Source: CAYNRA01 sp046296415
Lineage (GTDB): Bacteria > Bacteroidota > Bacteroidia > Cytophagales > Spirosomataceae
Direction of reading: 5' to 3'
DNA length: 64,000 nt
Assembly: GCA_046296415.1 (NCBI GenBank)
Contig: JBKBLN010000001.1
Location: forward strand, 620,001 to 684,000
Every line of letters begins with the position of its first letter. Position 1 is the first letter of the stretch. This document shows, piece by piece, positions 62,485 through 64,000 of the stretch. The notes under the pieces were generated by a model. It worked only from the letters and a program-made list of their open reading frames with translations. It was not told the DNA's origin and did not search any database. The translations under genes were made by a program, and so were the position numbers.

Positions 62485-64000
62485 ATGAGTCATTTTGGTG
62501 AGCGTTTTTTAGCCTCTGGCCGTTATTTTTCCATCATAAGTTGGATTTATAAGGGAGCACTTTTGGGTTTAGGCGGTTTGGTATTTTTAATCTTGGCAGT
62601 GAATCTGAATTTTCTGTGGCTATTCGGTAAAATGCCAGGTGTGGAGGATTTGGATAATCCCAAAAGTGAGATCGCCTCTGAAATCATCTCAGCTGACGGC
62701 AAAGTGATCGGTAAGTTTTTCTTTGAAAATCGTAGCCCAGTCGATTTTGATGAACTCTCTCCTCATATCATCAATGCCCTCATCGCCACCGAGGACGTTC
62801 GCTACACAAAGCACGCGGGTATTGATGCACGAAGCATGTTGCGTGTTTTCACAGGACTTTTAACTCTTAATCCAAAAGGGGGAGGAAGTACCATCACACA
62901 ACAGTTAGCCAAAAACCTGTTTCGGATGCGAAATGATGAGACGTATGAGGGACCTCTATACAAAATTCCCGGACTTCGTACCTTGCTGATCAAAGTAAAG
63001 GAATGGATCATGGCCGTGAAACTCGAACGGCGGTACACAAAACAGGAAATTATGAAAATGTACCTCGATACCATTGAGTTTTCCAGTGGTGCCTATGGGA
63101 TCAAGTCGGCAGCGAAAACCTACTTCATGAAAAATCCCGCTGACTTGACCATCAACGAGGCTGCGTTACTCATCGGGATGATTCAGAATCCTTCTCGTTT
63201 CAACCCTCGGGTTCGTCCTGAAAATGCGATCATTCGGCGGAATACCGTTTTGGCTCAAATGGTGAAGTATGAAAAAATTTCACAAGAAGAAGCCGACCAA
63301 TTTGCCGCTCAACCCATTGCCCTAAATTACTCACCTGAAAGCCATAACTCGGGACTAGCCCCTTATTTTCGAGGATATTTAAAGGATTTCCTGAAAAAAC
63401 AGTTGAAAGAAGCAGGCTATGAGGAGTCTGACCTGTACACCAAAGGGTTTAAAATCTACACGACTTTGGACTCACGGATGCAAGCTTATGCCGAACAAGC
63501 GGTGAATGAACACATGAAAGACCTTCAAAAGAAATTTTATGCCCACTGGGGGGGCAGAAATCCATGGGTGGAAGAAATAGGAAATACTGGGAAGTACCGA
63601 GAAATGCCTGGATTTTTGGAAAAAATGGCCAAACGAACGGGGTATTATCAGCAGCTCAAACGTGAATTTGGAGACGATGAGGTAGCTATTAAAAAAGCCA
63701 TGAATCAGAAAATTCCGATGCGGGTTTTCACTTGGCAAGGCGAGCGAGACACCCTAATGTCGCACATGGACTCCCTAAATCACTACAAGCGTTTCTTGAA
63801 CATGGGTTTGTTGGCGATGGATCCTCGAAATGGCCATATCAAAGCTTGGGTGGGTGGAGTTAATTATAAGTATTTCAAATACGATCACGTCGCCCAAAGT
63901 AAGCGCCAGCCGGGCTCTACATTCAAGCCATTTGTGTACGTAGCCGCTATCGATAATGGTTTTTCCACCTGCGACCGCGTGACAGATCAACCCGTTTCGT
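62485..64000 (+). CDS. Class A penicillin-binding protein (PBP1A type), N-terminal part
   Basis: The first 505 codons; the gene runs off the window end. A membrane helix at residues about 22-48 (GALLGLGGLVFLILAVNLNF) anchors it. The glycosyltransferase 51 domain follows with ATEDVRYTKHAGID (catalytic Glu), GGGSTITQQLAKNLF and KEWIMAVKLERRYTKQEI, then the transpeptidase begins. The nucleophile Ser478 with Lys481 is in QPGSTFKPFVYV. It polymerises and cross-links peptidoglycan. The SxN and KTG motifs lie outside the window. Start chosen as the ATG at 62485; 50 bases after tsaD, so co-transcription is possible. Confidence 0.93.
   Translation, partial: MSHFGERFLASGRYFSIISWIYKGALLGLGGLVFLILAVNLNFLWLFGKMPGVEDLDNPKSEIASEIISADGKVIGKFFFENRSPVDFDELSPHIINALIATEDVRYTKHAGIDARSMLRVFTGLLTLNPKGGGSTITQQLAKNLFRMRNDETYEGPLYKIPGLRTLLIKVKEWIMAVKLERRYTKQEIMKMYLDTIEFSSGAYGIKSAAKTYFMKNPADLTINEAALLIGMIQNPSRFNPRVRPENAIIRRNTVLAQMVKYEKISQEEADQFAAQPIALNYSPESHNSGLAPYFRGYLKDFLKKQLKEAGYEESDLYTKGFKIYTTLDSRMQAYAEQAVNEHMKDLQKKFYAHWGGRNPWVEEIGNTGKYREMPGFLEKMAKRTGYYQQLKREFGDDEVAIKKAMNQKIPMRVFTWQGERDTLMSHMDSLNHYKRFLNMGLLAMDPRNGHIKAWVGGVNYKYFKYDHVAQSKRQPGSTFKPFVYVAAIDNGFSTCDRVTDQPVS

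Noticed and set aside
1..64000. tRNA genes, CRISPR arrays, insertion sequences or prophage genes.
   Set aside because: No cloverleaf-like conserved T-loop, no regularly spaced repeats, and no transposase or integrase sequence were seen on either strand.

Overview
The window comes from a member of the Bacteroidota, most likely the order Cytophagales. The evidence is two SusC/SusD outer-membrane uptake pairs, a type IX secretion plug protein (DUF5103 family), a CcoI-CcoS oxidase-assembly pair, a long Bacteroidota-type PurF, an AraC regulator with a membrane N-terminus, and several promoters matching the Bacteroidota pattern (TTG, about 18-21 bases, TAnnTTTG). The genus cannot be fixed from sequence reading alone. 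I count 49 protein-coding genes, two of them cut by the window edges. I saw no tRNA, rRNA, CRISPR array, insertion sequence or prophage.

Layout. 1-2.3 kb: end of an SGNH hydrolase, overlapping a PQQ dehydrogenase with an inserted cytochrome c domain. 2.5-4.6 kb (minus): a VOC-fold protein, then a Dabb-glycosylasparaginase pair. 4.7-8.5 kb (plus): a CrtD-type carotenoid desaturase, then argC-argD ending in strong terminators. 8.7-11.6 kb (plus): a DoxX membrane protein with a sugar-binding-like tail, a membrane-anchored AraC regulator and a secreted glycerophosphodiesterase. 11.6-19.4 kb (minus): GntP permease, PBP4, ribH-lysC-serS, a TPR membrane protein and pdhA. 19.5-23.2 kb (plus): recF and mutS. 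23.2-26.4 kb (minus): the T9SS plug protein and an ABC-F ATPase.

26.5-36.7 kb (minus) is the main accessory block: susC2-susD2-small lipoprotein, a terminator, susC1-susD1, a second terminator. No glycoside hydrolase, sulfatase or peptidase lies beside them, so the substrates cannot be guessed. 36.9-43.3 kb (minus): RidA, a family 2 glycosyltransferase, a second GntP permease, proB, and ccoI-ccoS without ccoNOP. 43.5-50.2 kb is mixed: a cupin, an SDR, folA overlapping a histone-deacetylase-family gene, an enoyl-CoA hydratase, kup and a CDP-paratose-epimerase-like gene. 50.2-55.6 kb: an unrecognised lipoprotein, hemH, a secreted LolA-like-size protein, a 54-residue orphan gene with its own promoter and terminator, and purF. 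55.8-64 kb: an outer-membrane barrel, TamB, tsaD and a class A penicillin-binding protein that runs off the end.

Most of the window is ordinary housekeeping: arginine, proline, lysine/threonine, riboflavin, folate, haem and purine synthesis, DNA repair, translation and cell wall. I do not see a clear new multi-gene system. The most unusual elements are the 54-residue orphan with palindromes in its promoter (about 53.4-53.7 kb), the DoxX/carbohydrate-module fusion with a 14-bp palindrome upstream, the 81-base convergent overlap of two intact genes near 46.3 kb, an operator-like palindrome between ccoI and the cupin gene, and a large inverted repeat upstream of susC1.
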